DNA of 8,031 nucleotides, taken from Parachlamydiales bacterium. Lineage in GTDB: Bacteria > Chlamydiota > Chlamydiia > Chlamydiales > SM23-39. The position numbers and the translations under genes are program-made. Within the stretch, counting starts at the first letter, position 1, and every line of letters begins with the position of its first letter. The DNA is taken from positions 1-8,031 of the forward strand of contig JAGVDZ010000071.1 in the NCBI GenBank assembly GCA_020058465.1, in the 5' to 3' direction. The notes beneath the pieces are model-generated. The model saw only the letters and a list, made by a program, of their open reading frames with translations. It had not been told where the DNA came from and made no database searches. This document shows positions 6,880-8,031 of this stretch, piece after piece.

Positions 6880-7040
6880 TACCCAACGTGACTCAAACCT
6901 TGGTTTTTCGACAGAGCTAAAGCCACGCGGTTGGACGATCGCAACTAGCCAGTATTGCTAATACGGGCGACGTTGCGATCGTCCAACCGCGAGAGCTTTC
7001 GTTTCTGTCCAAAACCAAGGTTTGAGTCACGTTGGGTATA
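6878..7040. repeat. 163-bp long imperfect palindrome, possible MITE-like element
   Basis: The two arms (6878-6945 and 6972-7040) are inverted copies. The outer 30 bp pair perfectly (6878-6907 with 7011-7040), and the inner 20 bp also pair perfectly (6926-6945 with 6972-6991). The segment between them (6908-6925 against 6992-7010) pairs only in part, through GACAG and AAAGC blocks, with a length difference of 1 nt. The 26-nt centre folds further: GCC (6948-6950) with GGC (6966-6968) and GTATT (6952-6956) with AATAC (6960-6964) around a GCT loop. Both ends read TATACCC outward, so a TA target duplication of the IS630/mariner type is possible. There is no open reading frame inside. It lies between the antiporter stop and the AsmA-like start, both on the minus strand. 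A transposase-mobilised miniature element, a very long RNA hairpin or a cruciform site are all compatible. Confidence 0.8.
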
Positions 7041-7072
7041 CCGTCAAAACAAGCGCACCTATTGCAAACAAC

Positions 7073-8031
7073 TCATAAATATTGTCTTTGTCTCCAATAT
7101 ACAATAAGCCCTGTTAAAGGAAACAGCAACGCTAAAAACAACGTCTTCCATGGGACAAACACCAATATCCAAAGGGAAAACAAGAGAGCTCCAATCGAAT
7201 AGACCAATGAAGGTAGAGAACGATGTCCTCTCAGCTTTGCAAGACGAAAATACGCAACAATGGAGGCTAGGTAAACGAGTAAAAAAGCTGTCACGGACAC
7301 ATCGATCACTTTCTCTAGCTGAGCTAAAAGATTGGGGCTAAATGTGAGAGCCAAAAGAGGGATCGTGCAACTCATGGCAAGGAACAAACTCACGTAAGGG
7401 GCCTGATACCGATTCACCTTGCCCAATAAGGGGGGAAAGAGCCTTTCTTTCGCCCCTTCCAAAGCGATCTGACCGCTTGTCAACACCCATGCGTTGAGAG
7501 TCCCTACACAAGCGATAAAAGCAATCACACCTACGACAAGATCCCAACCCCTTCCAAACATCATGTAGGTTGCTTTGACATAAGGGGCGGGAGAGCCTGC
7601 CAAAGCCTCATTGGGGACCACCCCCATCATCCCCAAGCTATTGAAAAGATAGATCACAGCGACGAGAAAAGTCCCAACAACAACGGCTTTCGGGACTGTC
7701 TTTTGAGGATGTTCGATCACGCTGGCAGAGGCAAGGGCCGATTCCACCCCGATAAAGCCCCAGAATGTCAACAAAGATGCCGTATTCAAAGCACTGAACC
7801 ATGGAAGTCTGTGTGGGTTGAAAGGAGTCAAATAAGCGATGTTCCAAAACCAAAGAGCAATGAAGGGCAAAACAAGAAGGGGGACTGCTTTGAAGAAAGT
7901 CAAGACCACCTCCCAAGAGCCAGCAAAAGAGGCGCCCCGCATGTTCAGTAAGGTCATGAAAATGGTGATTGCCACCTCCATCGAAAAAAGGATCCAAGGA
8001 TCCTCCAATCCTAGAACAGGGGCCAAATAGC
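7073..8031 (-). CDS. APC-family basic amino-acid/polyamine antiporter (AdiC/AaxC/PotE-like), C-terminal fragment
   Basis: The start lies beyond the right end of the window. The 318 or so visible residues correspond to the C-terminal two thirds of a 12-helix APC transporter of about 440 residues. The helix-6 block FWGFIGVESALASASVIEHPQKTVPKA closely matches the AdiC arginine/agmatine antiporter block WSFIGVES...NPKRNVP. The Trp and Glu there correspond to AdiC Trp202 and Glu208. The helix-8 block GTLNAWVLTSGQIALEGAKE carries the equivalent of Trp293, exactly 91 residues after the first Trp as in AdiC, and LFPPLLGKVN follows as in the family. These proteins exchange an amino acid for its decarboxylated amine, or an amine or another amino acid, across the inner membrane. 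In chlamydiae AaxC takes up host arginine. Substrate cannot be fixed from the fragment. The stop codon lies 33 nt before the long palindrome, so co-transcription with the AsmA-like gene is uncertain. Confidence 0.88.
   Translation of the reverse strand, partial: YLAPVLGLEDPWILFSMEVAITIFMTLLNMRGASFAGSWEVVLTFFKAVPLLVLPFIALWFWNIAYLTPFNPHRLPWFSALNTASLLTFWGFIGVESALASASVIEHPQKTVPKAVVVGTFLVAVIYLFNSLGMMGVVPNEALAGSPAPYVKATYMMFGRGWDLVVGVIAFIACVGTLNAWVLTSGQIALEGAKERLFPPLLGKVNRYQAPYVSLFLAMSCTIPLLALTFSPNLLAQLEKVIDVSVTAFLLVYLASIVAYFRLAKLRGHRSLPSLVYSIGALLFSLWILVFVPWKTLFLALLFPLTGLIVYWRQRQYL

Noticed and set aside
6848..6880. CTATACACA and the inverse of ATATACACA, close to the DnaA-box consensus, with a similar TGTGTATAT near 1206-1214
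   Set aside because: Each differs from the strict box by one base, the sites are far apart and not clustered, and relaxed boxes are expected by chance many times in 8 kb. There is no sign of an origin here.
6926..6991. CRISPR-like repeat pair or HIP1-type GCGATCGC sites in the palindrome
   Set aside because: There are only two copies, in inverted orientation, without spacers. The core reads GCGATCGT, not the full octamer.
6878..7040. Ordinary intrinsic terminator of the antiporter gene
   Set aside because: The stem is several times longer than such terminators and the T-run after it on the minus strand is short and not adjacent to the stem. Read-through or termination cannot be decided from sequence.

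Overview
The window is about 8 kb of a Gram-negative bacterial chromosome. It holds the tail of dnaA, a small outer-membrane beta-barrel gene, and a minus-strand block of four genes: an amino-acid antiporter fragment, a giant AsmA-like protein, a ComF-like protein and a paraslipin. The signal-peptide barrel protein ending in Phe and the AsmA-type protein both require an outer membrane. A chlamydia-related bacterium (Chlamydiota) fits best: the DnaA C-terminus has a KTHST-type motif, the barrel protein looks like the small conserved barrels I associate with that group, and an AdiC/AaxC-type antiporter is present. This assignment rests on remembered family features and is tentative.

Layout. Positions 1-376 (+) encode the end of DnaA (DNA-binding domain IV). 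Positions 377-511 are an AT-rich gap with a plausible sigma-70-type promoter. Positions 512-1192 (+) encode a 226-residue secreted barrel protein, which converges with the minus-strand block across 30 bp. On the minus strand, read right to left, come the 3' two thirds of an APC-family basic amino-acid/polyamine antiporter (7073-8031, cut by the window end), a 217-bp gap filled by two abutting inverted repeats (one 163 bp long), a 1347-residue Trp-rich AsmA/TamB-like protein (2791-6834), a degenerate ComF-like zinc-finger protein (2220-2807) and a paraslipin-type SPFH protein (1223-2206).

The AsmA-like, ComF-like and SPFH genes overlap or lie 13 bp apart, so they are probably one transcript. 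Two members are predicted envelope proteins: AsmA-like proteins are implicated in phospholipid transport or outer-membrane assembly, and SPFH proteins organise inner-membrane microdomains. The ComF-like protein has kept its zinc ligands but lost the PRPP-binding motif of the family. Several starts were moved downstream from the longest open frame because a good ribosome binding site precedes an internal ATG.

The points most worth a second look are the 163-bp near-perfect palindrome at 6878-7040, the degenerate ComF protein, the Trp-rich composition of the AsmA-like protein and a marked excess of GATC in the minus-strand operon. I see no CRISPR array, tRNA, rRNA or transposase gene, and nothing that clearly amounts to a new defence or mobile system.
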